Assembly (NCBI RefSeq): GCF_019649055.1
Contig: NW_026570333.1
Coordinates: 1 to 64,000 of the forward strand
Origin: Paramacrobiotus metropolitanus
Lineage: Eukaryota; Tardigrada; Eutardigrada; Parachela; Macrobiotidae
Length of the DNA: 64,000 bases
Direction: 5' to 3'
The translations under genes and the position numbers were made by a program. Shown one piece after another: positions 1 through 11,544 of this stretch (positions are counted from its first letter, which is position 1; each line of letters begins with the position of its first letter). The notes beneath the pieces were generated by a model. That model worked only from the letters and a program-made list of their open reading frames with translations. It was not told the DNA's origin and ran no database searches.

Positions 1-50
1 CCGCCCGGCGATGGCGGGCGCCGGGGCGAAGTAGCGGGCGGGCAGCGCGT
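1..50 (-). CDS. Possible edge of a minus-strand exon
   Basis: The first 50 bases are very GC-rich, unlike the AT-rich sequence that follows. On the minus strand they are preceded by a good splice acceptor (ttacccttgcag, then exon) and read openly as Asp-Ala-Leu-Pro-Ala-Arg-Tyr-Phe followed by Ala and Pro. This could be an exon of a neighbouring gene whose body lies outside the window. The ANKLE2-like gene appears to end at 499 with its own polyadenylation signal, so a separate gene is likelier than a fourth ANKLE2 exon. The stretch is too short to identify. Confidence 0.25.
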
Positions 51-498
51 CTGCAAGGGTAATTTCGGCTCATTACGACATTAATTATTTGACTGGCGTT
101 TATTTTTATTTAACTGTTTAATTATTATTACCATTAACCGCTTTAGTATTATTATTAATTATTGGATTATCATTATCATTTATTCGACTGACGTTAATTA
201 TTATCAATTGTCTGATTATGATGATTAATTATTCGATTATTATTTTTAATTATTCGATTGACGTTTATCATTATTGTTACTCGTATTAATTGCTGTCTAT
301 ATCTAACCACACTTCAATCTGGCGAGCTCGAAGGATTTGAAAAAAAAAACCTGTATTAATAAAATATTTCAAGAATCGAACGAAATCCATTTTATCCAAA
401 ATGCACTGAACAAAACTGATAGCCGAACTAAAGCATGAAGCCATCGCACTACGTTTACACACAATTTATTTATTCTCGCAAGCCGCAGCCGTATTATA
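51..498. other. AT-rich intergenic DNA with ANKLE2 3' UTR
   Basis: From about 65 to 300 the DNA is degenerate TTATTATT and ATTATTCGATTGACG-type low-complexity sequence with no coding potential. The end next to 499 is the probable 3' untranslated region of the minus-strand ANKLE2-like gene. On the minus strand an AATAAA (gagaataaataaattg) occurs roughly 25 to 35 bases after the stop codon. Confidence 0.5.
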
Positions 499-3400
499 TC
501 ATTCTGCATTTTCTGGCGACCTACGTGCATCCTTCTCGGCGAGAAACTTCTCCAGCTTAAACAACCCCATCTCCGCTCGGATATCCGTGAAGCACTGCAG
601 AAATCCCCAGTACTCCTTCCACGGACCGCTGACAGCGTGCGCCACGCGCCGGCACTCGGCTTCGACGCTCTGATACTCCAGCCGGCCGTTACACTGCACA
701 CTGTCGCCCTGGGCGGCCGTCTCCACCGATTTCCGGCGTTTCTCGGTGAAAGTACCAAGACAGGCTCGGAAGTCCCGGCACTCGTCCAGGGTGGTCGGTC
801 CGAAGAAGCCGTGCAGCAGGCCTTCGTGCAGGGCATCCCGCATCTTCCCCGGCGGCAGCGGATCGCCCACCGTCCCCCGCGGGAACACATCCGACTGCCC
901 GAACACCGGGACATACCTACATTTTAACCGGGTTTGTATTTTACCAGATCTTCACTGAGAAAACCAATACGACGATGTCTACCACCAATTAATTAAACAA
1001 TTAATCAGAGTACCAACCAATTAATTAAAGAATTAATTTAAGTATCTACCACTACCAGAACTACGAATTAATTAAACAATTAATCTAAGTACCTCTTAAT
1101 TAAACATTCAAGAAGACGACGAACGACAGCAGGACGGCATGCTGGAGTATTACGACCAGTTTTAGGTTTAGAGATGAAAGCGTAGTACAATGGCAACTAA
1201 GCTATATTTCCTGCCAAGTCCGTGCAATTTAGAGAGAAAAAGCTATCGTTCGAAAAATTGGTATGTATTTTTTCACATTGCGCAAATTTATTTTTCCAAA
1301 TTTCTAAATAATGATGCGTCGAAAATCAGAAACTTTTTCCAGAAAAATCTACCACGAATTTTCACAGAAACATTTATCTGTAATTTTTTCCGGAAACGTT
1401 TTGCCAGATTTCACACTGAAATCCAGGTTTATCAAATTCCGAATTTTTTACCTGCATTTTTTCCCAGAAAATTCCACCATTTTGAAATGGTAGGAATATT
1501 TGAATCACTTACTTACATATTCATTACCGCGCTAATAATTTGCTGATTAATTAACATTAAATGTTTTGTCACTGCTGATTTTATTCCTTTCATTGGTGCT
1601 TAAATCTATATTTATTTCTTTTGCTTGTTTCCATATCAATTATTCATTAAAGTTTTATGTTATTACGTTCTTATTGGCAATTCGCATTCGGCTGTTTATT
1701 AACCATTCTGCCAGTCTTCTACTAATAATTTAATTTATTTATTTGTTTAATTTATAATAATTTATTTTTAAATATTTTACGATGGATTGTACGATGGGGC
1801 TCACCATCGTCCTTCCAGCATCTGCAGAATGGCCGGCGCATTGTGCGCGTTGCGTTTGCATCCGGCCAGGGCGCGGTTGTCCTCGGCGGTCCGTCCGGCC
1901 ACGGTCAGATCGCAGAGCGGGTGCAGCGTGAGGAAGTCGACGATGGGCAGTGCACCGTAGGCCACGGCGCAGTCCAGCACGGCCTCCTGCTTCTTGTTGC
2001 GGTTGTTCAGGAAGTTCCGCACCAGCGCGTTGCCGCGCTCGGCGATATTCTCGAAGGGCGTCATGCGGGTGGCCTCCATCAGGGCGGGGCTCTCGATCAA
2101 CTCCATTATGGTACTAAGCGGGATAAAACAGTGCAATAAAATACAGAAAGAGCGGAAATACAAATTAAAATTAAATACAGATAAATCAACAGAATTCAGA
2201 ATAAATACAGATAAATAAATAAAATTCAGAATAAATACAGATAAATAAATAAATTCAGAATAAAATAAAAAATATATAGAGAAGCTGAAAAAAATTCCTT
2301 TATCCGTTTGGGGAAGAAGAAGAAAGCAGAAGGCAACGGCATACATTGCCATACAATGCGCACACCAGCTAGAGCATAACTATCGGACGCAAAATTATCA
2401 GCAATTCGTAGAGCGATGGCTAATGGAGGGGCGTCCATTTTATTATTCGGCACATCGAAAAGCATTAAGAAATTAAGATTTAAAAAGCTTGAAAAAAAAT
2501 TTAATCAACAATTTTTTTTTATTTCTAAGGGCAAACGAAAAATTACCTACTGCTGTCGAATCCTCTACGCCGGCTATAATTTAAACTTCTAAGCAACAAA
2601 GCGCACGTTTCTGTTGTTAAAATTATAACAGTAATAATAAAAAAAAGGGTACCCTTATAGGCACCCCCTAAAACCCCCGTTTATTATAGGCACCCCTTTT
2701 CACACCCAGTTTATTATAGGCACCCTTTTCTGAATTTGAAGTTATAATAATATTATGTGAATGGATTTTAATTCACATATTCCAAAAATTATTTTATCAT
2801 TTTATACAGTTGCTGTGACCGTTAAAACTTACTTTGGACAAAAGGTCAGTGTAATAGGGTTACACATACTGTACGTAATTATTACATAGGTATCAATAAT
2901 TATGTTCTCAGTACCGGCAAATATCATAATTATTATGGCGGGTTCAAGTAGCCCTCCGGTGTCGGGGCCATCGGAAGACCTAACTGATTTAGTATTCCCC
3001 TTGCTCGACAACGTCGCTGAACTGAAGGACGAATATCCTTCATTTGAAGCATTCGAGAAAGACTTTAAGGCGTATCAGGAAGCGACGTTCCAAACATTCA
3101 TAATACGACGGTCCGAAAAGTTCAAGAACGGAGAAGCTCTGGAGCCGTCCCTTAAGTACAGAAAGTTTCTACGAATGCGTGCACCACAGAGAATACGAAA
3201 ATAAAGGTGTTGGCGCTCGGACATTCACTCATAGCCGACGAAACCATCCTGAATGGTCCGCTGTCGCCGCACGTCCAACTGCAGCTGTCCATGCTCTACG
3301 GTGGCGAACAGAATCCGGGCACCGTAGTATTTCCGATTATCCAGCTTCAGTTGCCGGGTCTAATCAGTGCGGCCCGATGGTGTGTTCCTACATTGCTGAA

Positions 3401-4914
3401 CTGATCTCTGGAGTGTCGCCGGCAAACACTGTATTCGCAAAAGCCTCAGCTCAAAGGGAATGGTTGGCAGAAGTTGCACAGGCTGAGAAAGTGTCCTAAA
3501 CGGCTCGGGAGTAAGGCGGTGAATGAGCTGGCTACAGCGAAAGATGACCTTCTAGTCACAATAGAAGACGCCATACCAATTCGTTCTGCGCTGGCTGATT
3601 TGCCTAACCGTCCTATTATAGGCTGGAAAGAATGATGTATGTAACTCGACCGTCTCGACGCCAGAAAGAATCCTTATACTATTATCCGAATAAAACTGCA
3701 TTGCCATTTGAGAATACTAAATCTGTTATATACACATATATTAATTAAAAAGGGTGCCTATAATAAACGGGGTGTGAAAAGGGGTGCCTATAATAAACGG
3801 GGGTTTTAGGGGGTGCCTATAACGGTTTCCTAAAAAAAATTACCAGATAATTCACGAACATTAAAATGGGATTACGAAAAACGCGATAAATAACAAACGC
3901 AAGAATTTGACAAAATTATTAAAAAAACCTTCATTATCCGTAAAGAAGTCAGAATGACAGAGCAAGATTTATCAATTAATCAACAAACTGATGGAAAAAA
4001 ATCAACGAAAATTCCTGAAAAATCCTGGCATTATCAAAAGATAACATGAGCAAAAAATACATAATCAATTAAAATAAAACAAAAGCATCCTGCGCTGTAG
4101 GCCTGTAGACACAATTTAAAATGATTGGAAATTAACTATAAAATATGAAATAAAAAAAATTAAATAAAATTAATTGTAAAAATGTAAAATTTTAAAAACA
4201 TTATAAAATAATCAGCAGCGTGCAGAAAATTTGACGAAAAAAATCAGGGAAAATCAATGAAAAATTCAAGCTATTACATTCAGGGAAAATCAATGAAAAC
4301 AAGCAATTACCAGAAAGTAAAGACAGCAAGACGATAACAGATAAAATACCAAATATTATAATAAAAAATTTATTTATAAAATAACTGTAAATAAGAAAAC
4401 TGATAAAATAATGAGCAGCGTACCAGAAGAGCGGATAATTGTCGTTCTGCACGGCCAGATGCAGCGCCGTCTGCCGCCAGGTCCCCTTGAAATACTGCGG
4501 CGCATCATCCGACGTGATCAGCAACCGCGGATTCTTCCACGCCATCCGCCGTACCCCCACCGCATCCCCCTGCCCCAATAACTCCATGAACTGCTGCCGT
4601 TCCTCGGCCGTGGGGCTGGGGAAGGGGCTCTTGGGTTCCGCCGCCCGCCGCATATTCCCGTCGACGGCCACGGCCAGCTGGAACTGCGAGAACTGCGCCG
4701 CTTTCTCATACTCGGGAAAGGGCTTGAAGCGGGTGGCGGGGGACAGGGCCAGGAGGTCCTTGGGCGCGGGGAGACGCTGCAGGACCAGGGGGGTGGTCTC
4801 CGTGGTCTCGGGCACTTGGACGCCGATGTAGCAGGGCGCCCCCGCCCCCGGGGATGGCGGGGCGGCGGGGGGAGGGGTGCGGTAGCGGGCCAGGATCTCG
4901 TCGCGGCGATCCAT
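499..4914 (-). CDS. ANKLE2: ANKLE2 (LEM4)-like ankyrin-repeat protein, 3 exons
   Basis: I read three exons: 4914-4424, 2113-1805 and 916-499. Junctions are GT/AG and the phase is kept throughout, giving 405 codons plus stop. Exon 1 aligns with the ANKLE2 region ahead of the ankyrins, including RFKPFPEYEKAAQF (human RFKSFTKREDAEKF) and NPRLLITSDDAP (human NPRYLIGSGDNP). Exon 2 carries the ankyrin-like stretch (LIESPALM to the HPLCDLTV region). Exon 3 opens with WYVPVF and contains GPWKEYWGFLQCFTD (human YPWVEYWEFLGCFVD). ANKLE2 is an ER and nuclear-envelope protein that controls BAF dephosphorylation through PP2A and VRK1 when the nucleus reassembles after mitosis. This protein is short (human about 938 residues), with no LEM domain or membrane anchor visible, and an upstream exon could have been missed. 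An in-frame ATG also occurs at 4974. Intron 1 (2.3 kb) carries a MULE-like element. Human comparisons are from memory. Confidence 0.85.
985..1105. repeat. AATTAATTAAACAATTAAT repeats
   Basis: Within ANKLE2 intron 2 a palindromic AT motif, AATTAATTAAACAATTAAT, recurs at least three times about 35 to 50 bp apart. It is separated by similar spacers reading roughly CAGAGTACCAAC or CTAAGTACCTC. It is a small degenerate tandem array with no evident function. Confidence 0.6.
2150..2275. repeat. Short AT-rich tandem repeat in ANKLE2 intron 1
   Basis: About three copies of a unit of roughly 30 to 35 bp (CAGAATAAATACAGATAAAT plus AAATAAAATT-like filler) lie just inside intron 1, next to the exon 2 acceptor. 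It is simple low-complexity intronic sequence. Confidence 0.6.
2647..3830 (+). mobile_element. MULE-like DNA transposon remnant (copy 1)
   Basis: This element of about 1.18 kb lies in ANKLE2 intron 1. It has terminal inverted repeats of about 85 bp, each containing repeated TTATAGGCACCCC modules separated by CCGTTTATTA-like spacers. The 9-bp sequence taaaaaaaa occurs immediately outside both ends (2638-2646 and 3831-3839) and fits the 8 to 10 bp target duplications of Mutator-like elements, although an A-rich duplication is weak evidence. Inside, an open frame at 2902-3204 has a stretch (YPSFEAFEKDFKAYQ, then TFQTFIIRRSEKF) that resembles the N-terminal region of FLYWCH/SWIM-type MULE transposases. 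No complete transposase is present, so this is a non-autonomous or decayed copy. A relative lies at 41704-42729. Confidence 0.7.
2902..3204 (+). pseudogene. Fragment of MULE-like transposase N-terminus
   Basis: A 100-codon open frame lies inside the MULE-like element. From about residue 25 it reads DLTDLVFPLLDNVAELKD, YPSFEAFEKDFKAYQ and then a basic stretch ending KYRKFLRMR. It resembles the DNA-binding N-terminal part of MULE-derived proteins of the ZSWIM type. Just downstream, another frame continues with His and Arg-rich sequence (HHREYENKGVGARTFTHS) that looks like the next part of the same domain, so the reading frame is broken here. No catalytic DDE region is visible. The family call is from pattern memory only. 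Confidence 0.45.
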
Positions 4915-6353
4915 GGGAGGAGGGGGGTTGCAGCGGAAAATCACAGGTTCAGGCGAGCATTTCTCCAGGCACACAGTATAGACGGAATAAACAAGTCTTA
5001 CAATTGTAAGCGCAGCATCAACGTGTTGGAACGATCATGAACAAGCTATCGTTACTGTTTTCCTGGTGAACTGAAATTTTGTCATGCAGTTAAGAGGTCT
5101 GCGATGTTGAAAGTTTTCTTTGTAAAAAGAAATACTTAAAAGTCAAAACAGAAAAGCTGAAAACTGAAAGCAGCGACAGTGAGTGATCTGTGAAAATTAA
5201 TGCGGGAAAGTTGCTGATCAATGCGCAAGGCGATGTGTTTGCAGTAATCAAGCCGCCACCACGCGGGGGTCGTCCCAGTGCCACCGATGTTCAGCATGGA
5301 ATATGTAATGTACACAGTGTATTGTACATATGTACCGGATTATGTACTGTACATTTAATAACTTACTTTTCTTGTTTTGGTACGATACTCATTTTACAGT
5401 TTACATGAAAAAAATTGCATGAAGATTCGAAAACATGTTATTGAAATTTGATAACAGGAATATTTGAAAGGAAATAAAAATCGCTACGCGATTCTATATC
5501 TGCAGATTCTGTACGTAATGAAGTTTTCATAGTTTTTGTATCCACTGAAAATTATTACGTACTGTAAATTGTTTAAGGCTTCCGCCATTTTGGTGGCTCT
5601 TAAACTTGTGTAAATACAGTACTTACTTACTAATTTTTTTAATTTGTACTGTAATGAATTACGCTACACCCGCATGAAATACTTCGAAGTATAGATATGG
5701 TACAGTGGTACTTATTATAGATAAATACGTACATCTATACAGTATAGATACTACTCTTTACAATCCTTAAAAGATCGCGTACTTGTACCTTGTACAAGAC
5801 TGTTCATTCTACTTTACAAGACCTTGTACAAGACTGTTTATTTCAGCATTTAAACAACGTAATTAGGTTTTTAAAAGCGTGTAACACGCTTAAAATACCA
5901 AGTACAAAGGCGGGGTTCGTTATAACAAAGTTGCTTAGTTGCAGAAGCCATTGGAAATACAGAACGCAACCCATTTTCATCCAAAAAAAAGCGCGGACTC
6001 ATGGGATTTCACAAAAATACGTGTATGTACTGTTTTATCGTAAAACTATTATTGTGATAGTACGAGTACCGTAAACAAAACATAAGTATGTACGTACTTA
6101 ATATTAATAAAAATAATAATACTGCTTATGTACGTATCTAACTACAGTAGAATTGTAGAAGCAAGTATGCTATTTTCTGTTACTATCATGCTTCCAGCGT
6201 CATAAGATTTCACTGCAGTACTTTGACCTTTTTATAGAACATTGTTAAGCTGAACTCGCAGGCAATTTCAGTCACTAGTTTTAATGCTTTTATAAGTAAT
6301 TCTATTCTCACGTTGTACTCTCCAAATTTTATTCTCTTGTGAATGCCACTGAT
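4915..6353. other. Divergent intergenic region, ANKLE2 to carbonic anhydrase
   Basis: This 1.4-kb AT-rich interval separates two divergently oriented genes and should hold both promoters. A TATA-like cttttataagt lies near 6288-6297, about 60 bases before the carbonic anhydrase start. A small open stretch around 5190-5310 (reading GKLLINAQGDVFAV) has no further support. A short hairpin MITE-like repeat is present at 5562-5619. The sequence TACAGTA and related strings recur through 5590-5780. Confidence 0.45.
5562..5619. repeat. Short hairpin MITE-like repeat (relative of 13611-13752)
   Basis: Inverted ends ctgtaaattgtttaagg and cttaaacttgtgtaaatacag flank a core of about 20 bp, with TA on both sides. 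The ends match the terminal repeats of the longer MITE-like element in the guanylyl cyclase gene (ctgtattttcacaagtttaa and its complement). It is therefore probably a deleted copy of the same TA-inserting family. Confidence 0.5.
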
Positions 6354-6362
6354 ATGCAGAAT

Positions 6363-8820
6363 ATGAAGATTAGGTTGTACTTCGTCGTGTTCTTGTACGG
6401 TGGTTTAGTTCAAGGTAATCAGCAAAATTAAACGCCCTTAACTTCCATGATGCAGCGGTTTGCAGCTCGTACTACGGTAGCTGAAACCTGACGGATGGTT
6501 TTCTTTGCTGATAACTAGGACAGACAACGCCCAATCCATACTTTCCTTTGCACTGGAATTACGATGAAAATGATCCCAACTGTAAGTCAGCAAAGAGCCA
6601 TAGGGGCTTCGTGGCTTTCGAAAAATTTTCCAGCTGACCAGTGTTTTTGTGCGGTGCCCATATAGCCCGCCCCGAGAACTGGGCCAAAGCCTATCCGGAT
6701 TGCGGGGGCCAGCGCCAGTCCCCCATCGACATCAACACCACCAAGATCCATTTCGATCCGCGCCTGCAGTCCGTGCATTTCGAGGCGTATAACGCTTATC
6801 CAGCGGGTGCGCTGTGGACCGTCACCAATAACGGACACGCAGGTCAGCACGTATACACATGGTGCATATGAGTATATGACCAATCAGCGCATTTGGTGAC
6901 ACGATTGGTCACGATTTTTGTTCGGCTACCCAGAGTTGCGCTGTATACGTATATACGTATGTACGTACAACAGCTCAGCGCTCCGTGGTCAATAAATTCA
7001 GCGTACATACAGTAGACATATTATTATCCGGACAGCTGTACAAAAATCTGACGCAGCGAGTACGTGCTAAGGATGAGACATAATAAAGCTAAATAAAATT
7101 AAAATTTTTATTAAGCACTTCATTTGATCATTTAATGATAATTTACGCGTGCTGTTCTCCGTGAATGTACTCGATGTTGCACACGCGTTGATTGTACTAT
7201 TTATATTTTGTTGCCTGTACATGTACAGAGCCATTACTACTAAAAACCCGGTAAGACCAGCAATTTTTTAATTTAAATGATAGTACAATTTTCGGCGGTG
7301 AACTGGATGAGCCACCGCGAAACGCCCGGGATCAGCCATGGCGGTCTGCCGGGATACTACAGTTTCCTGCAGTTTCATTTCCATTGGGGAGCGGTCAAAG
7401 GTCGCGGGTCCGAGCACTCCATCAACGGGGAATATTTTCCCTTAGAGGTGATATTGTGTATAAAAATATAAAACATTTATGCATGCAACCATAGTACTTA
7501 TGTCATAAGTACTTACCATATAGTACATCATGTCGCAAACAATCTTTACGGTTTGGTAGAAATACATATTTAATAATGTCTTATTTACTGGGCATGTAGC
7601 TCCATCTGGTACATCAGAAAGTGACTCCCTCCATGGCGTACCGCTATCCCTTTGGGCCCACTCCCCAGCCGACCACCGCCGCGCCCAGTAACACGGTGGA
7701 TGGCACGGGATTGGCTGTGGTCAGTGTGCTGTTCCGCAGTATACCCGGCCGTATGGCGGCGCCCCATAACCCGGCCTTCCAAGAGGTCATCGACGCCGTC
7801 AGTCGTGTGCCGTCTCCTGGTACGTACGTCCGTAGTGTTTTGCAAAATTTGACCTTTATTTAATCAAATCTGCACCAGTATATACCAGCGTCAGACAGCC
7901 TAATAATTATTAAATTCTAAATTGACCTTAACGTTAACGCGAGACGTTAAATCGTTAAATGGCTGGCTGCCCCGAGTATCCGGACGGCGGGGACGCAAAT
8001 AAGCGTCACTAAAATTAATATTGTTTAATTAAATCCCGTTATTTAATTAACGACGAATTCTCTTACATTTTATCGTTGAATGAAGGCCAGTTTGACGTAA
8101 AGCTGGACCTGCGTCATGTTTTTTTTCATGGCTCGCTTAGCACCGCCTGCACGCCCTTCAGTGAATAACATGATCAGGATTTTCTCCAGAATCCAGGAGG
8201 TCGTTGCGGATATTTATAACGCCCACAGGCTTATTTTGCTGCAGATAATTAGAAAATGGCGTGCTAACCACGATGACCTTTGCCGGTGTGTAGGCGACAC
8301 GGTAAATGTCACCCTCCCGGATCTCCTGCTGGAGGCCCTCCTTCCGCGCCCCCGCTCCTTCTTTCGTTACCTCGGTTCATTGACCACACCGCCCTGCACG
8401 GAGAGCGCCATATGGTCGGTTCTGGAGCATACACTATCGGTTAGCGAAGCGCAGATGAACGTCTTCCGTAGTCTCTGGGAGAACAGCACCCGCTCCGAAC
8501 ATCTAAAGGATAATCACCGGCCGCCGCAGCCGCTCAACGGCCGCAGCGTCACCTACCATGCGGAAGCGGCCGCGCCGAATTACGGACCATCGAATTATGG
8601 ACCGCCGAATTACGGAAAACCCAATTATGGACCGGTTAATAAGCCCATAGGGGCTCTGCCGAATATCCTGCAGATTGATCAGTTCTTCCTGCTCCCGTTT
8701 CCCAGTAGGCCGTACCCGGGACCGATGCAGCGGCCTTTCCCCGTGCCCATGCGACCGGCGCAGCATTATCCGCCGGTTAATATGAAGCCGATGCTGCGAC
8801 CCTTTGATTACGAGTATTAG
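6363..8820 (+). CDS. Secreted alpha-carbonic anhydrase, 7 exons
   Basis: Exons are 6363-6414, 6519-6581, 6666-6842, 7284-7447, 7600-7819, 8086-8160 and 8294-8820. They are phase-consistent and give 425 residues (428 from an in-frame ATG at 6354). The enzyme interconverts CO2 and bicarbonate. A signal peptide (MKIRLYFVVFLYGGLVQG) indicates secretion. Alpha-class hallmarks are all present: CGGQRQSPIDI, NNGHA, FHFHWG with zinc ligands H129 and H131, the third ligand H154 in LHLVHQ straight after an exon junction, and SLTTPPC with the catalytic Thr. Cysteines in DCGGQ and TPPC match the disulphide of extracellular members. The C-terminus is extended by roughly 90 residues rich in Pro, Asn and Tyr, with NYGP-type repeats, then ends DYEY. 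A TATA-like box lies about 60 bp upstream. The enzyme is predicted to be active. Confidence 0.92.
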
Positions 8821-9200
8821 TGGAACGGGAGTTTCTGATTGGAGGGAATATTAACAGGCGTCTAATTAATTCTCATTCAGCGCGGATCGCGTGCCCGCAT
8901 CACACGATCGGTCGAATTATCGCAGATTGTCAATGCAATGTGTAATTAAGGCAAATTGTTGCCGCAGTTGCGGCTCGTGTCACGTGCGAAGATTCAACGA
9001 AGTGTAATGCCAAAATACAGAAAAAAATTACAAGCAATATACTATGTTTTTCGGCTTAATGAGCTTTAATTGTTGTGGATGACAGCTAAGCTTTTATAAT
9101 GCTACAGAAGCGGCGTTCGTAGTTTATATATCCTTACATAATTCACAGTAAGTGTCACTTTCAAAATTAATCGGAAATCTTTAGCACACGCCACACAACT
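8821..9200. other. Intergenic region
   Basis: This 380-bp spacer lies between two plus-strand genes. It should hold the carbonic anhydrase 3' UTR and the promoter of the next gene. No AATAAA or clear TATA box stands out, and I see no coding signal or repeat. Confidence 0.4.
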
Positions 9201-10486
9201 ATGCCGGCAAAAGTGGGCGCCTTTAAAATGTGCACACAGAGTAAACAGATTTATTCCTATATGATGAAAGTCCCGGCGACATCCGTCGCCCGTATGTGCG
9301 GAATAGGCTTCGCTTTCGGGGCTATCCTGTCGGAAATTGCCGGTAAGTCAAGTGTGGTATTTCGTGTTACACAACACATAATCAAATATGCTGGTGTTTT
9401 GTGAGACAGTGAGACAGACTTTGAAAAGAGTTTTAGTTTTTGGTAACTCGATGATTTTGCATCAAAAACATTTGCTGATTTTAAATAGGAAAATTTTGCC
9501 ATGTTATCAGCACCTCCCACGCGCCGCCATTTGATTACTTTCTACAAATTATTTAATGAATGTAGTAAATATTAAATAATTTAATGTAGTTTTCTAGTAA
9601 ATAATAAATAATTTAATGTAGTAAATAATAAATAATTTAATGTAGTTTTCTTGTAGTTCAGTGTTAAGTTATACTTGGTTCTAAATTAAAAGTACAAAAG
9701 GTTTATAAAGAAATATTTATTTATAAAACATAATATAGCTAAAAAATTTAAACAAAAATATAAGTAACAGATTATCTTTAATTTTGCGGTCATGAAAACC
9801 TTAATTCTGAACGAGCAGTTGACGGTCAATCTTGTGATGTGTGTTTCTTTTCCGAGTTATCGAAAAAACGATCGTAGTACAGAAAACCCCAAAAAGGTCG
9901 TTCTCACAACAATTCTGTAGTGTTCCGTTACAATCGTTTATTTTTAGATTTAGCCTTAGCGCCACACCTGGCTCCGCCCAATCCCGACCACAACATCCTG
10001 GAGTACATCGGGATTATCATGGCCGGCCTGGGTTTCCTCACAGAATTCTGGAACCTAACGTGCCACGGGCGGCCGCTGACCCGGGCCATCGGGACCCTCC
10101 TAGCCATCGTGGCCACCATGGGCATCGCGCTGCTTCTCGTCCGCTCCGTCCTGTCGGCCGTGGCGCTCTTCCACTACGAAGCCGCGCCCCCGGAGCCCGA
10201 TTTCCAGCTGTCCCGGTGGTTGCGCACTGAGGAGAAACGCCGGCTGGAGGAGCGCGCCCGCCGTCTGGGCAGTATCCGGGTGGTAGCCGCTACCTTCTAC
10301 GGATTACTGTACTGCACGCTGATGGAATCGCTGCTGCAAGTGTGCTGCCGGGCGGAAAACGGGAGTCCGGCCGCCGGTCAGGATATGTTGTGGGGCGGCG
10401 TCCGCACCTCGACGCAGTATACGCCGGTGACTCAGCGCTCGGTGACGACGGAGCAGGCGTCCATCAGCGAGCAGGTTTCCGTGTAA
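9201..10486 (+). CDS. Four-transmembrane-segment protein, unknown function
   Basis: Two exons, 9201-9342 and 9948-10486, are joined by a GT/AG intron in matching phase and give 226 residues. I do not recognise the family. Hydrophobic segments fall near residues 28-47 (VARMCGIGFAFGAILSEI), 64-82 (ILEYIGIIMAGLGFLTEFW), 94-122 and 159-181. Between the third and fourth lies a charged stretch rich in Arg and Glu (RTEEKRRLEERARRLG) that is probably cytosolic. The C-terminal tail has Ser, Thr and Gln-rich sequence with possible phosphorylation sites. The arrangement is tetraspan-like, but the tetraspanin CCG motif is absent. The GC content of exon 2 and strict phase keeping support a real gene. The intron has AT-rich direct repeats (TAAATAATAAATAATTTAATG) near 9550-9650. 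Confidence 0.7.
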
Positions 10487-11544
10487 CCTGCAACGCAAAC
10501 ATGAGGTGTAGATGGTGACCGTTGAAAGTTTGAGCTGAATGTGACAATTCTTATTACATCTTAGCCGTGACCTTTACGCTGCCTCAGCACTAATGGGAAA
10601 ATACAGTAGTTTCGCCGAAAAACAAAATGTAGCACAGTTGTTAATGGTGTACAGTTGCTTGTGGCCTTTGTAAGTTTGAGTTGAAAAGTGACCTTTAAGA
10701 AGAGCGCCTGTGTGTTGTCGGTAGACTTCTGAAATGACGTTTTGGACTGCTACACACATGTGTTTAAATTCATATGCAATCACGGGTGTTTGTACTAGGA
10801 TAATAATAATAATATTAATAAATAACGAATTAAATTTATAGATCGCGCGGTAATCATTGAACTGTCTTGCGGAAAATTTCAGGGTCAAACAGCAGGCTTT
10901 TAATCCGATTAGCTAAAGTGCACTCTGCCCTCCTATGCCGAATAAAATTAATAATCCAGAGTAATAGCGTTGCTTTACCGCGGAAACGATGATCTCCACC
11001 CTGTAGGCGATCTGTCGAACGCGCTATTACGGACATACACCCACACATTGCGCAGCACTTTCCACATTTACCAGCGTGTCGTCATGCCGCTCGCATTATA
11101 CACATGTGTTATTACACATTAATAAAAAACCATGTAAAACTCACTAACTAGGAACACCTTGCATATCAGCAACGGTTGTTTACGGCGCTTAATCCACCGC
11201 AGCGTCGGATCTTCTAATCCGGCTACTAACAATGCTAATTCCCGCTCTCACTGGACGACGTCATAAATTATGAGAAATTAATCACCGCGTCACGCAGTCC
11301 CACTTGAGCGCGAACGCGGAGATGATCATACGACGCTGCGCCCGCCTTTTCATCGCAACCAATTGGCGGTTGGCCTCGACATAATAAACATCGAAAAACA
11401 CCGGGTTCCGTCTAATCCCGTACGCCGGTAATTATACATTTCCCACCGGGCATCCCCACCGCTCATTAAATCTGCAGCAGAATTATATCACGATGCTGAA
11501 CATTCCTTCCCTGAAAATATAATTGTTAGGACGCAGGCTGAGCG
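10487..11544. other. Intergenic region upstream of the guanylyl cyclase
   Basis: This 1.06-kb spacer contains the 3' UTR of the four-span gene and, closer to 11,545, GC-richer sequence likely to include the cyclase promoter. A TAATAATAATAATATTAATAAATA run lies near 10,800 and matches no gene. I see no convincing open frame or repeat. Confidence 0.4.

Noticed and set aside
637-958. Plus-strand frames opposite ANKLE2 exon 3
   Set aside because: Antisense shadows of a well-supported minus-strand exon; no independent motifs.
1190-1546. 118-codon open frame in AT-rich DNA
   Set aside because: Composed of Phe, Lys and Asn typical of random AT-rich sequence, lies inside ANKLE2 intron 2, with no domain or start context.
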